Below are positions 6,767-15,070 of a DNA stretch of 27,425 nucleotides, piece by piece. The stretch is from an uncultured Desulfobacterium sp. (GTDB lineage: Bacteria > Desulfobacterota > Desulfobacteria > Desulfobacterales > Desulfobacteraceae), in NCBI GenBank assembly GCA_937124525.1, contig CAKZLA010000327.1, positions 1-27,425 on the forward strand. The letters run 5' to 3'. The notes below the pieces were generated by a model. The model was given only the letters and a program-made list of their open reading frames with translations, ran no database searches and was not told the DNA's origin. Every line of letters begins with the position of its first letter. The first letter of the stretch is position 1. Both the position numbers and the translations under genes were made by a program.

Positions 6767-8137
6767 ATGTACGATATAATGATTATTGGTGGTGGATCAG
6801 GCGGTTATGCAGCAGCCATTCGGGCAGCCCAGTTGGGAGGCCGTGTTGTATTGGCTGAATCCTCTGAAACCGGGGGAACCTGCGTGAATCGCGGGTGTAT
6901 TCCAAGCAAGGTATGGCTGAAGGCAGGCAGTTTCCTAAGCCAGGTGGAAACAGGAAAGGCCTATGGCATCAATGCCAATCTTGAAGGGATTGATTTTTCA
7001 ACGCTTGTGGAGAGAAAATCAGGGGTTGCGGCTGAGATTCGCATGGGCATGGAAGCGCTTTTACAAAATAATGGCGTTGAGGTTGTGAGGGGCCATGCTG
7101 TTATAAAAAGCGCACAAAAAGTGGATGTGGATGGCCGCAGTATCGAAGTGAAGAAAATTATTGTGGCCACGGGAAGTTCCCTTGGCGAGATAGAAATCCC
7201 AGGGCTTACCACGGCTGCCATTACCACTGACGACGTGCTGGAAATGACGGCAGTGCCAGAGTCCATACTGGTTTGCGGCTTTGGTTTCATTGAAGTTGAG
7301 ATGGCCTTTTTGCTCAATACCTTTGGGTGCAAGGTGATCATGGCAGGTGATGCGCCACGGATTCTACCGAAAGAAGATTCAGACACAAGCCAGAGAATTG
7401 CCCAGGTATTACGGGAACATGGAATTAAAATCATCCCCCGGGCTACACTTGATTTAGTTGAAACAACCGATGAAGGGACTGTTTGCAAGCTTTCCGGCAC
7501 AAAAGAGGAAAGCGTTACCGTGGAAAAAGTCCTGGTGTCCAGACGGGTGTCCAACACCAAAGGGCTGGGGTTGGAATCTCTGGGTGTGAAACTCAATGAA
7601 GACGGTGGCATAAAGATAAATGACAGGCTTGAAACCTCGGTTAAAGACATTTTTGCCATTGGCGATGTAACGGGGGGATGGATGCTCAGCCACGCAGCGT
7701 CATCCATGGCTGTGTTTGCTGCTGAAAATGCCATGGGACAGGACTCTCGTTATCCCTTTCATCTGATTCCAAGATGCTTGTGGACGGAGCCTGAGATGGG
7801 AGCGGTGGGGCTTTCGGAAGAAGAAGCCGAAGAAAAAGGGTATGATGTGGAAACCGGTGTTTTCCCTTATTCCATCAATGGGCTGGCCATGGTTCGCAAT
7901 CAGGTCGATGGGGCCGTGAAAATTGTTTTTGATACCCAATACGGCGAAATTTTAGGCGTGCACATTGTGGGCTCCAATGCCACCGAAATGATTGGTGAGG
8001 CAGTAATGGCCATGCAGCTGGAGTGCACGGTTCAGGAACTGGCCCGGAGCATCCGGGTTCATCCTACCTTTTCCGAAGCGGTGGTGGATGCAGCCAGGGA
8101 CGCTGGGGATTGGGCACTCTATCTGCCCAGGGGATAA
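6767..8137 (+). CDS. acoL: Dihydrolipoyl dehydrogenase (E3)
   Basis: FAD- and NAD-dependent enzyme that reoxidises dihydrolipoyl groups of E2 or of H-protein-like carriers. It has 456 residues, a little shorter than the usual 460-475. The FAD-binding GGGSGG is at 8-13, the redox-active disulfide is Cys39/Cys44 in GGTCVNRGCIPSK, a second dinucleotide-binding region follows near 165-190, and the active-site base pair is His432/Glu437 in HPTFSE. The start has a clear AAGGAG six bases upstream. It lies 70 bp after E2 and 6 bp before lipB-lipA. It could serve both the dehydrogenase and the separate lipoyl carrier encoded downstream, since no second E3 is visible. Confidence 0.95.
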   Translation: MYDIMIIGGGSGGYAAAIRAAQLGGRVVLAESSETGGTCVNRGCIPSKVWLKAGSFLSQVETGKAYGINANLEGIDFSTLVERKSGVAAEIRMGMEALLQNNGVEVVRGHAVIKSAQKVDVDGRSIEVKKIIVATGSSLGEIEIPGLTTAAITTDDVLEMTAVPESILVCGFGFIEVEMAFLLNTFGCKVIMAGDAPRILPKEDSDTSQRIAQVLREHGIKIIPRATLDLVETTDEGTVCKLSGTKEESVTVEKVLVSRRVSNTKGLGLESLGVKLNEDGGIKINDRLETSVKDIFAIGDVTGGWMLSHAASSMAVFAAENAMGQDSRYPFHLIPRCLWTEPEMGAVGLSEEEAEEKGYDVETGVFPYSINGLAMVRNQVDGAVKIVFDTQYGEILGVHIVGSNATEMIGEAVMAMQLECTVQELARSIRVHPTFSEAVVDAARDAGDWALYLPRG

Positions 8138-8143
8138 GACGTC

Positions 8144-9697
8144 ATGGCAGACTTCAAATTGAAAAAATTTCAGGTGATGGACTGGGGCGTCCTTGACTAC
8201 GGCGAATCCCTTGTTCGTCAGAAACAAATGGTTAACCAACGGATAAAGGGCACGGGTCTGGATGGTTTAATCCTGGTTGAACATCCGTCGGTGGTGACCA
8301 TTGGACGCAGTGGAAGCCTTGACGATCTTCGGGTTGCAAAAGAGGTTCTGGACCAAAAAAGGGTTTCTCTGCACCATGTGGACAGGGGGGGCAAAGCAAC
8401 GTTCCACGGGCCAGGTCAATTGGTGGCTTACCCCATTGTTAAACTTGATGACAAGGGCGTGCACGATTTTTTGGAAAAATTGCTCGGCAGCGTTGCCGAT
8501 GTGCTCAAGGCCTACCAACTGGTTCCTGAATATAAAAGGGGCCAGCCGGGCTTGTGGGTAAACGGAGCCAAGATCGCCAGTGTTGGACTGTCCGTGCGCA
8601 ATCAGGTTACCTATCACGGCGTTGCCCTGAATGTGAACATTGATCCGGGTTGGTTTGACCTCATTGATCCCTGTGGTCAAAAAGGGGGAAAAATGACCTC
8701 CATGAAGGATGAAATCAACGGCCTGTTGGAGATGTCCATGGTGAAAAAGAAACTGGTTGCCTGTTTTTCCCATCGATTGGGGTATGCCCTGGGTGAAAAA
8801 ACAACGGCTGTACCCAAAAATCGTCCGGAGTGGCTGACGACATCGACAAATGACCTTGGTGCAGTTGTCAGTATGGAAAAGCGGCTGGCGAAATTGCACC
8901 TGGCCACGGTGTGCCAGAGCGCCCAGTGCCCGAATCTGGGCGAGTGCTTCAGCCAGGGCAATGCCACCTTCATGATTCTTGGCACATCCTGCACCCGCAG
9001 GTGCCGGTTCTGTGCCGTGGACAAGGGCCCTCCCCAGTTGGTGGATAGACAAGAGCCGGAACGGGTGGCCATGGCTGTAAAAGAGTTGGGACTATCCCAT
9101 GCCGTTATCACCTCTGTTACAAGGGATGATTTGCCCGATGGTGGTGCCGGGCAGTTTGCCCAGACCATTCGCCGGATTCGGCAGTATTGTCCCGGCGTAT
9201 CTGTGGAAGTCCTGGTCCCGGATTTCAAGGGTCATATCCCGTCCATGGACGAAATCTGCAATGTACACCCGGATGTGTTCAACCACAATATTGAGACCGT
9301 TCCCCGACTGTATGACAAGATTCGACCCAGGGCCATATACCAACGCTCGCTTGGGGTCCTGGCCTATGCCTTTTCCCGGGGACTTTTGGTGAAATCCGGT
9401 CTGATGCTGGGCCTGGGTGAAACAGACACTGAGATCAAAACGGTTCTCATGGATTTAAAGCATGCCGGTTGCATGTTGCTAACCCTGGGGCAGTATCTGT
9501 CACCCTCAAAAAATCATGTGCCTGTGGCGCGGTATGTTCCGCCGGAAGAATTTGAGATCTGGGATGAAATCGCAAGGGATATGGGATTTAAATCCGTGGC
9601 TTCAGGACCGTTGGTAAGGAGCTCCTATCATGCCGGTCAAATGATAGGCAGATGTGGGACTGCATCCCATAACCATTCAATGAGGAAGGTTGGTTGA
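8144..9697 (+). CDS. lipB-lipA: Fused octanoyltransferase-lipoyl synthase (LipB-LipA)
   Basis: One continuous 517-codon frame joins the two enzymes of canonical lipoate synthesis. Residues 1-225 are LipB, which moves octanoate from acyl carrier protein to a lipoyl domain: RGGKATFHGPGQ (81-92), the catalytic lysine Lys143 in GAKIAS and the acyl-accepting Cys177 in FDLIDPCG. Residues 235-510 are LipA, which inserts two sulfurs: auxiliary-cluster cysteines Cys257, Cys262 and Cys268 (CQSAQCPNLGEC), radical SAM cysteines Cys283, Cys287 and Cys290 (CTRRCRFC) and the RSSYH motif (492-496) that ligates the auxiliary cluster. All catalytic residues of both halves are present, so both should work. The two are normally separate genes. 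Its place inside the dehydrogenase locus suggests that E2 is its main target. Confidence 0.94.
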   Translation: MADFKLKKFQVMDWGVLDYGESLVRQKQMVNQRIKGTGLDGLILVEHPSVVTIGRSGSLDDLRVAKEVLDQKRVSLHHVDRGGKATFHGPGQLVAYPIVKLDDKGVHDFLEKLLGSVADVLKAYQLVPEYKRGQPGLWVNGAKIASVGLSVRNQVTYHGVALNVNIDPGWFDLIDPCGQKGGKMTSMKDEINGLLEMSMVKKKLVACFSHRLGYALGEKTTAVPKNRPEWLTTSTNDLGAVVSMEKRLAKLHLATVCQSAQCPNLGECFSQGNATFMILGTSCTRRCRFCAVDKGPPQLVDRQEPERVAMAVKELGLSHAVITSVTRDDLPDGGAGQFAQTIRRIRQYCPGVSVEVLVPDFKGHIPSMDEICNVHPDVFNHNIETVPRLYDKIRPRAIYQRSLGVLAYAFSRGLLVKSGLMLGLGETDTEIKTVLMDLKHAGCMLLTLGQYLSPSKNHVPVARYVPPEEFEIWDEIARDMGFKSVASGPLVRSSYHAGQMIGRCGTASHNHSMRKVG

Positions 9698-10056
9698 TGA
9701 AATCAAAACGGTTTATTGTTGAAATCGGCACCGGGGCGGACCTGCACGGGGAAGACGTCACCAAGGCTGCATGCAGGGCAGTCAAAGACGCTGTTTCAAG
9801 AAGTTGCCTGTGTGGATTGGTGGAAATTCTGGGTCTGGATGATCTTGGCGCTGTAACCGTGGATATTGTTGTGGCTTGTCCAAGGCCGGATGACGTGGAT
9901 TTGGAAAAAGTAAAGGAGATGGTGCCCATTGGACAGAAAATCGCCCGTGCCATGACTGGCGGTATGGTTGTGGAAGGGTTGTGCGTACCCAGTTTCGCAC
10001 CCAATTGTGATCAAATCGTTGTGGCCAATGCAGCAGTGACGGTTTCCATTTCCTGA
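9697..10056 (+). CDS. Lin0512-family conserved protein
   Basis: A 119-residue protein that resembles the Lin0512 family of small conserved proteins of unknown function: an FIVEIGTGADLHGEDVTKAACRAVKDA N-terminus, a central CGLVEILGLDDL and a C-terminal GGMVVEGLCVPSF region. I chose the ATG at 9697, which overlaps the lipB-lipA stop by one base (TGATG) and is preceded by GAGGAAGG; a TTG one codon earlier is the only alternative. The tight coupling says it is made together with the lipoylation enzyme, but no catalytic motif is evident and its function is unknown. Confidence 0.8.
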   Translation: MKSKRFIVEIGTGADLHGEDVTKAACRAVKDAVSRSCLCGLVEILGLDDLGAVTVDIVVACPRPDDVDLEKVKEMVPIGQKIARAMTGGMVVEGLCVPSFAPNCDQIVVANAAVTVSIS

Positions 10057-10176
10057 CCCCCTTGCAGCACCGACGGTGAGGAATGGCCTGTAATGAAGCC
10101 TTCACTGCCCCATGAAAAGGAGGTGTCTATCCAAAACCCAATGATCAGGTTTTTCTATATTGACATATATAAAGGA

Positions 10177-10194
10177 GGGGGCAGGCCTGACCCC
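10177..10194. repeat. GC-rich palindrome
   Basis: GGGGGCAGGCCTGACCCC is an 18-bp palindrome with one mismatched pair around the perfect core CAGGCCTG (10182-10189). It is much more GC-rich than the AT-rich gap around it and resembles dispersed palindromic repeats. It could be a repeat remnant or a processing hairpin between the lipB-lipA and E1 segments of the locus. Confidence 0.35.
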
Positions 10195-10239
10195 GTTCTC
10201 TGGAATCAGTCTAAAAAAACGTGAATATTGAGTGTAAAT

Positions 10240-10268
10240 TTGACGGTATTTTATGAAGTTGTTTATTA
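10240..10268 (+). promoter_or_regulatory. Possible sigma-70 promoter before acoA
   Basis: TTGACG at 10240-10245 and TTATTA at 10263-10268 are separated by 17 bases, about 25 bases before the E1 alpha start. Together with the 237-bp gap after the Lin0512 gene, this suggests E1 can be transcribed separately from E2/E3. The -10 box is a weak match. Confidence 0.35.
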
Positions 10269-10293
10269 ATTTTTAAAATTAAAGGGGAGATCA

Positions 10294-11253
10294 ATGGACC
10301 TGACCAATGAACAATTAATTAGAATGTACACCACCATGGTCAAAATTCGATTTTTTGAAAATCGTGTGGCTGAACTTTTCGCAGAAGGTAAAATTCCCGG
10401 TTTTGTTCATCTGTATGTGGGGGAAGAGGCGGTTGCCACGGGTGTGTGCGAAAGCCTGACCAATGAAGACTACATCACCAGTACCCACCGGGGTCATGGA
10501 CATCTCATTGCCAAGGGTGGTGACATCAAAAAGATGATGGCCGAGCTGTTCGGTAAAAAAACCGGTTATTGCAAAGGGAAAGGCGGTTCAATGCACATCG
10601 CTGATCTTGACCTTGGCATCATGGGTGCCAACGGTATTGTCGGTGGTGGTCCGCCCCTGGCTTCCGGAGCGGCCTTGGCGTGTCAGTATCTGGGCAATGG
10701 CCGGGTGGCGGTATGCTTTTTCGGTGATGGCGCGTCCAACCAGGGGACGACCCATGAGGCCATGAATCTGGCTGCGTGCTGGAAATTGCCGGTGGTGTTT
10801 ATCAATGAAAATAATATGTACGGCATCTCTTCGTGTACGCTCAATTCCATGTGCGTGCCAAACGTTGCCGACCGTGCAGCTGGATACGATATTCCCGGTG
10901 TGGTTGTGGACGGAAACGATGCGGTTGCCGTGTGGGAAGCTGCAGCCGAGGGAATCAAACGTGCAAGGCAGGGCAACGGACCGTCTCTGATTGAATGTAA
11001 AACCTATCGTCACAGAGGGCATTTTGAAGGCGATCCCTGTGCCTATCGTGAAGATTCGGAGCTTGCGGAGTGGAAAGAAAAAGATCCCATCCCCCGGCTG
11101 GAGCAGAAACTGTTGGAGATGGACATCCTTACCCAAAGCAAAATTGAGGACATTAAGAAGGGGCTTCAAGGGGAATTGAGTGCAGCCGAAAAATTCGCCG
11201 AGGAAAGTCCGTTCCCAGATGTCTCTGAGCTGTTGGAGAATGTGTATTCTTAG
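10294..11253 (+). CDS. acoA: Thiamine-diphosphate dehydrogenase E1 alpha subunit, acetoin type
   Basis: Alpha subunit of the E1 component, which decarboxylates or cleaves the substrate on thiamine diphosphate and passes the acetyl unit to E2. At 319 residues it has the usual length for AcoA/PdhA. Seen are the GFVHLYVGEEAVATGV segment near 36-51, HRGHGHLIAKG (65-75), the GKGGSMHIAD motif (95-104) and the ThDP/Mg-binding GDG...NN motif (144-174). These segments are closest in my memory to acetoin dehydrogenase alpha subunits; pyruvate E1 cannot be excluded. AAGGGGAG precedes the ATG. E1 beta follows after 90 bp. Confidence 0.9.
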   Translation: MDLTNEQLIRMYTTMVKIRFFENRVAELFAEGKIPGFVHLYVGEEAVATGVCESLTNEDYITSTHRGHGHLIAKGGDIKKMMAELFGKKTGYCKGKGGSMHIADLDLGIMGANGIVGGGPPLASGAALACQYLGNGRVAVCFFGDGASNQGTTHEAMNLAACWKLPVVFINENNMYGISSCTLNSMCVPNVADRAAGYDIPGVVVDGNDAVAVWEAAAEGIKRARQGNGPSLIECKTYRHRGHFEGDPCAYREDSELAEWKEKDPIPRLEQKLLEMDILTQSKIEDIKKGLQGELSAAEKFAEESPFPDVSELLENVYS

Positions 11254-11343
11254 ACAACAGGGGATAATGTTTATAAGAAAACGCTCTTTTCACTGTCAAG
11301 TTTTAGTGTCAGTCAAAGATAAAAATCTAAAAGGAGAATTAAA

Positions 11344-12318
11344 ATGCCCAGTATGACGTTTGCTGAAGCAATAAGAGATGCCCATATTATTGAAATGGAA
11401 CGTGATCCCAATGTGTATGTCGCTGGAGAAGATGTAGGGGTTTTTGGTGGATGTTTTGGGGTGACGGCCGGCCTTCTTGAGCGGTTTGGTGAGAGGCGGG
11501 TAAAAGATACCACCATTACTGAAAGCGCCATCATAGGAACCGCTGTGGGGGCGGCAACGGCGGGTCTCAGGCCTGTTGCCGAATTGATGTTTGTCGATTT
11601 TATCGGTGTCGCTCTGGATCAGCTTTATAACCAGGGCGGTAAGATGAGATACATGTTTGGCGGCAAAGCCAAAATCCCAATGGTTCTGCGTGCAGCATGC
11701 GGTGCCGGCATCGGGGCTGCGGCCCAGCACTCTCAATGTCTGGAAGCCCTGTTCATGCATTTGCCCGGATTAAAGGTGGTCATGCCAAGCACCCCTGCCG
11801 ATGCCAAGGGGCTTTTGATCCAGGCAATCCGCTATGATAATCCAGTGGTTTTTCTGGAGCATAAAATGCTCTATGCCATGCAGGGAGAGGTGCCTGAAGG
11901 CGAGTATACCATCCCCTTTGGCAAGGCTGATGTTAAGCGTGATGGCACGGACGTTACAATCGTGGCAACGGCCAATATGGTCCATACCGCCCTTGGCGCA
12001 GCTGAGACGCTTGCCGGGGAAGGCATAAGCCTGGAGGTCGTGGATCCGCGCACGCTCTATCCACTTGATGGGGAAACCATCTTTAAATCGGTTAAAAAAA
12101 CCCATCGATTGGTGATTATTCACGAAGAGGTGAAATTTGCCGGATCAGGAGCTGAAATCGCCGCTCAAGTGGCTGAAAAAGCATTTGATTACCTGGATGC
12201 AGCGATTATTCGTGTGGCTGCACCTTTCTGCCCGGTTCCTTTTTCACCGCCGCTGGAGCAGGCATATATTCCAAGCGAACAGCAACTTATTGATGCCGTT
12301 AAAAAGGTAATGGCTTAA
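11344..12318 (+). CDS. acoB: Thiamine-diphosphate dehydrogenase E1 beta subunit, acetoin type
   Basis: Beta subunit of E1, 324 residues, typical length. The N-terminal transketolase-like pyrimidine-binding domain carries GEDVGVFGG and the conserved DTTITESAIIGTAVGAA segment, whose glutamate activates ThDP. The AAQHSQCLEALFMHLPGLKVVMPSTPADAKGLL stretch carries the conserved active-site histidine. The C-terminal transketolase domain covers about 190-324 (VVDPRTLYPLD, IIHEEVKFAGSGAEIAA). An AAAAGGAG ribosome binding site lies 8 bases before the ATG. It pairs with the alpha subunit just upstream to give a heterotetrameric E1. Confidence 0.93.
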   Translation: MPSMTFAEAIRDAHIIEMERDPNVYVAGEDVGVFGGCFGVTAGLLERFGERRVKDTTITESAIIGTAVGAATAGLRPVAELMFVDFIGVALDQLYNQGGKMRYMFGGKAKIPMVLRAACGAGIGAAAQHSQCLEALFMHLPGLKVVMPSTPADAKGLLIQAIRYDNPVVFLEHKMLYAMQGEVPEGEYTIPFGKADVKRDGTDVTIVATANMVHTALGAAETLAGEGISLEVVDPRTLYPLDGETIFKSVKKTHRLVIIHEEVKFAGSGAEIAAQVAEKAFDYLDAAIIRVAAPFCPVPFSPPLEQAYIPSEQQLIDAVKKVMA

Positions 12319-12335
12319 ATCACAGTTCAAGGTCG

Positions 12336-12363
12336 TCTTGCCCGGATGGTTGTCCGGGCAGGA
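12336..12363 (+). other. Hairpin between acoB and acoX
   Basis: TGCCCGGA (12339-12346) and TCCGGGCA (12353-12360) form a perfect 8-bp stem with a 6-base loop, extended at the base by two further pairs around one G-T. No U-run follows directly, so I read it as an attenuating or mRNA-stabilising hairpin rather than a full terminator. It could lower expression of acoX relative to the enzyme subunits. Confidence 0.5.
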
Positions 12364-12403
12364 CACGCACCATTGGTTTTTAAAAAACGAACAAGGGTTA
12401 ACC

Positions 12404-13405
12404 ATGTCATTGATCGGTATCATTGCCAACCCGGCCTCGGGAAAGGATATTCGTCGGCTTGTGGCTCACAGCAGCGTGTTTGACAACCAGGAAAAAATTC
12501 GCATTGTTCGCCGCATCCTTATGGGCCTTCAATCCGCGGGTATCCATTGCGTGGCTTATATGCCGGATTACCACGGGATTGTGGAACGAGCCCTGGACGG
12601 TTTGCAGGTCGACCTGGCGGTTGAACGGCTTAACTTTGACACCAGGGCAGATCAGCGAGATTCCATCCAAGCGGCCCAAATGCTTGCGGATAAAGGGGCT
12701 GGCTGCATTATCACCCTGGGCGGTGACGGGACCAACCGGGTGGTGGCCAAGACAGCAGGACAGGTACCGATTCTGCCCCTGTCAACCGGAACAAACAACG
12801 TGTTTCCCTACATGATCGAAGGAACGGTGGCAGGACTTGCAGCCGGCCTTATCGGTACCGGAAAGGTTTCCAGGGAAGAGGGAACTTTTCAATCCACCCG
12901 CCTGGAGGTTATTGTTGAAGAAAAGGTTGTGGATATTGCAATCGTGGATGCCGTGGTCAGTACGGATATATTTATAGGGTCCCGGGCCATATGGAAAATG
13001 GATAAAATCAAGCAGATTTTTCTCAATCGTTCTCACCCTGCAAACATCGGTTTTTCTTCCATCGGGGGGATGATGCGTGCCATTGCTCCGGACGAGCCTT
13101 TGAGTATGGCTCTGGAATTGGGAAAAAACGGACGTCCGGTTATGGCGACCATAGCACCTGGAATTATTGAAACCGTGTTCCTTGAAACCATGCAATTGAT
13201 GGCGGCTGGTGAAGATATGGAGATAGCCATAGCGCCTTGTGTCGTGGCCCTGGATGGAGAAAGAGAGGTTGAAATCAAAAAGGGACAAAAGGTTGCCATA
13301 CGTCTTTCAACAAAGGGTCCTCTGGTTGTGGAAGTTGATCGAACAATGATGGTTGCAATGGAAAAGAAAATTTTTGCGCCAACGGTACACTGCAAAATAC
13401 ATTAA
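12404..13405 (+). CDS. acoX: AcoX-family protein (NAD kinase-like fold)
   Basis: A 333-residue protein of the ATP-NAD kinase superfamily that accompanies acetoin dehydrogenase genes. The nucleotide-binding GGDGTNR is at 106-112 and the substrate-loop STGTNNVFP at 127-135. The start at 12404 is chosen because homologous sequence begins at MSLIGIIANPASGKDIRR; a longer frame from 12338 would run through the upstream hairpin. The C-terminal part (about 240-333) is a beta-rich domain as in NAD kinases. AcoX is not needed for acetoin dehydrogenase activity in the systems where it was first named, and its substrate is unknown. Its presence is the best single argument for the acetoin assignment of the whole locus. 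Confidence 0.85.
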   Translation: MSLIGIIANPASGKDIRRLVAHSSVFDNQEKIRIVRRILMGLQSAGIHCVAYMPDYHGIVERALDGLQVDLAVERLNFDTRADQRDSIQAAQMLADKGAGCIITLGGDGTNRVVAKTAGQVPILPLSTGTNNVFPYMIEGTVAGLAAGLIGTGKVSREEGTFQSTRLEVIVEEKVVDIAIVDAVVSTDIFIGSRAIWKMDKIKQIFLNRSHPANIGFSSIGGMMRAIAPDEPLSMALELGKNGRPVMATIAPGIIETVFLETMQLMAAGEDMEIAIAPCVVALDGEREVEIKKGQKVAIRLSTKGPLVVEVDRTMMVAMEKKIFAPTVHCKIH

Positions 13406-13421
13406 AAAAGGGAGAAGTGAA

Positions 13422-13727
13422 ATGACGTTAAAGGCAGCTTTTATTTTTCTGGCACCGGACGTTGATCCTGATAAAGATCGGCAGACGGTGGTGACACCCC
13501 AGGTAGAATTGACTGCGGTTGCGGTGTCCAACTATACGGAGGCTGAGAAACTTGCCGTTAAATTGGTTAAAGAAGGAATACAGGCCATTGAATTGTGTGG
13601 TGGTTTCGGCAACATGGGTACTGCACGTATTGCACAGGCTGTGGCCGGAAAAGTGGCTGTGGGTGTGGTTCGTTTTGACGGACATCCCGGCCTTGACGGG
13701 AAAAGTGGTGACGAGTTATTTAAATGA
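13422..13727 (+). CDS. DUF6506-like small protein
   Basis: A 101-residue protein. The start at 13422 follows AAAAAGGGAGAAG and lies 16 bp after acoX; the longer frame from 13353 overlaps acoX and is not needed. The sequence (KAAFIFLAPDVDP, VELTAVAVSNYTEAEKLA, IQAIELCGGFGNMG, VGVVRFDGHPGLDGKSGDELF) matches what I recall of the DUF6506 group, small alpha/beta proteins of unknown function. One conserved-looking cysteine sits in ELCGGFG. The stop overlaps the start of the next gene (ATGA), so this protein physically links the acetoin locus to the cytochrome/lipoyl-carrier module. Confidence 0.8.
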   Translation: MTLKAAFIFLAPDVDPDKDRQTVVTPQVELTAVAVSNYTEAEKLAVKLVKEGIQAIELCGGFGNMGTARIAQAVAGKVAVGVVRFDGHPGLDGKSGDELFK

Positions 13728-15016
13728 AAAGATCTGCATTTTTTACATTCGTTTTTGTACTTGTCGTTATACAAGGTGCTGTACCTGTATGTGGTGAAGA
13801 AAAGGCATCCGGGTATAGCAATGCCCAGTGCATGGAATGCCACGAGGAGATGGCGGCGGATCAATCCGTATCCATACACAAGGATATTGCGTGCCTGAAA
13901 TGTCATGCCCAGGCCGTTGAAGAAGATCATGAAAATCTGGCCAGGGTTGACTGCCGGCAATGCCACAGCCCCCATGATGAGAAAATACTCCATGATGCCC
14001 ACACCCGGGTTACCTGCATGGCCTGTCATGTGGACGGCGGTATTCCTGTGATGGCTCCCGGGTCCAAAATAATCGTTTTCTCCGGGCAGTTCCAGTCCGG
14101 GACCGCATTACCGATTCATCAGTCAATACAGCCCCAAACACAGATGTCATGCCGGAAATGCCACTTTAAAGGCAATTTACTGGGCGCATCATCCACGACC
14201 CTACCTCCTAAAAGTCTTCTTTGCATGCCCTGTCACGTGGCCACATTTTCTGTGGGCGATATAACCACCTTGCTGTCTTTATTCATATTTCTGGCAGGCA
14301 TGGCCGGACTTGTTTCGATCTGGTTTTCGGGAACAAGAAATGGCCAATCGAATGTATCCGGCATGAAGACAACGGAAAAAGCCCGGTTTAAACACGGTGC
14401 CCTTGTTCAGGCCTTCCTGGAGGTAATTTTACTGCAACGGCTTTATAAACGATCAAAGACCCGTTGGATCATCCATGCCCTGATCTTTTTCCCCTTTCTT
14501 TTACGTCTGGTATTCGGGTTGAAAACCCTTGTATTATCATTGTTTTTTCCGGACTGGGCCATCACCCATGCCCTGATGGATAAGAACCATGCCGTTCATG
14601 GCTTGTTCTTTGATGTCACCGGTGTGATGATCCTTGCAGGCTCCGTGGCTGCCGTAGTCCGAAAGAAAACAGATACCAGAGAAGCCATTGCCTCACTGCC
14701 TGAACCCGGGTGGGGAATGCCTCTTCTCATAGGCCTGATGGTTGTGAACGGGTTTATTCTGGAGGGCATGCGCATTGCCATGACCGGATGGCCCGGCGGA
14801 TCGGCGTGGGCATTTTTGGGGTATGGTACCAGCCTGTTTTTTAAGGGGATGACCGGACTGACGGAGGTGTATGCCTATGTGTGGTATGCCCACGCAATTC
14901 TTGCAGGGGCTTTTATTGCCCTGATTCCCTTTACGAGAATGGTCCATATCATAACAGCCCCCATTGTCCTGATCCTCAATGCCCGATCCCGGCCAAAGGA
15001 TCGTTCTGGAAATTAA
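13724..15016 (+). CDS. Hexahaem cytochrome c fused to NarI/DsrM-like membrane cytochrome b
   Basis: A 430-residue fusion. Residues 1-24 are a signal peptide or first membrane helix. The periplasmic part has six CxxCH haem-binding motifs at 36-40, 57-61, 77-81, 98-102, 143-147 and 167-171. From about 178 on there are five or so membrane helices (about 178-200, 248-272, 290-312, 332-352, 385-410), with histidines at His284, His289, His292, His390 and His408 that could ligate haem b, as in the gamma subunit of nitrate reductase, HdrE or DsrM. It probably passes electrons between the quinone pool, periplasmic cytochromes and a cytoplasmic Fe-S partner, which is encoded two genes later. It overlaps the DUF6506 stop by 4 bases. 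DsrMJ- and Tmc-type complexes have similar parts on separate chains; the fusion here is of note. Confidence 0.82.
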   Translation: MKRSAFFTFVFVLVVIQGAVPVCGEEKASGYSNAQCMECHEEMAADQSVSIHKDIACLKCHAQAVEEDHENLARVDCRQCHSPHDEKILHDAHTRVTCMACHVDGGIPVMAPGSKIIVFSGQFQSGTALPIHQSIQPQTQMSCRKCHFKGNLLGASSTTLPPKSLLCMPCHVATFSVGDITTLLSLFIFLAGMAGLVSIWFSGTRNGQSNVSGMKTTEKARFKHGALVQAFLEVILLQRLYKRSKTRWIIHALIFFPFLLRLVFGLKTLVLSLFFPDWAITHALMDKNHAVHGLFFDVTGVMILAGSVAAVVRKKTDTREAIASLPEPGWGMPLLIGLMVVNGFILEGMRIAMTGWPGGSAWAFLGYGTSLFFKGMTGLTEVYAYVWYAHAILAGAFIALIPFTRMVHIITAPIVLILNARSRPKDRSGN

Positions 15017-15070
15017 CTTTTATTCAATGATCAAGTTTTAAACTGCTTGCCACATGAAAGGAGTCACCAT

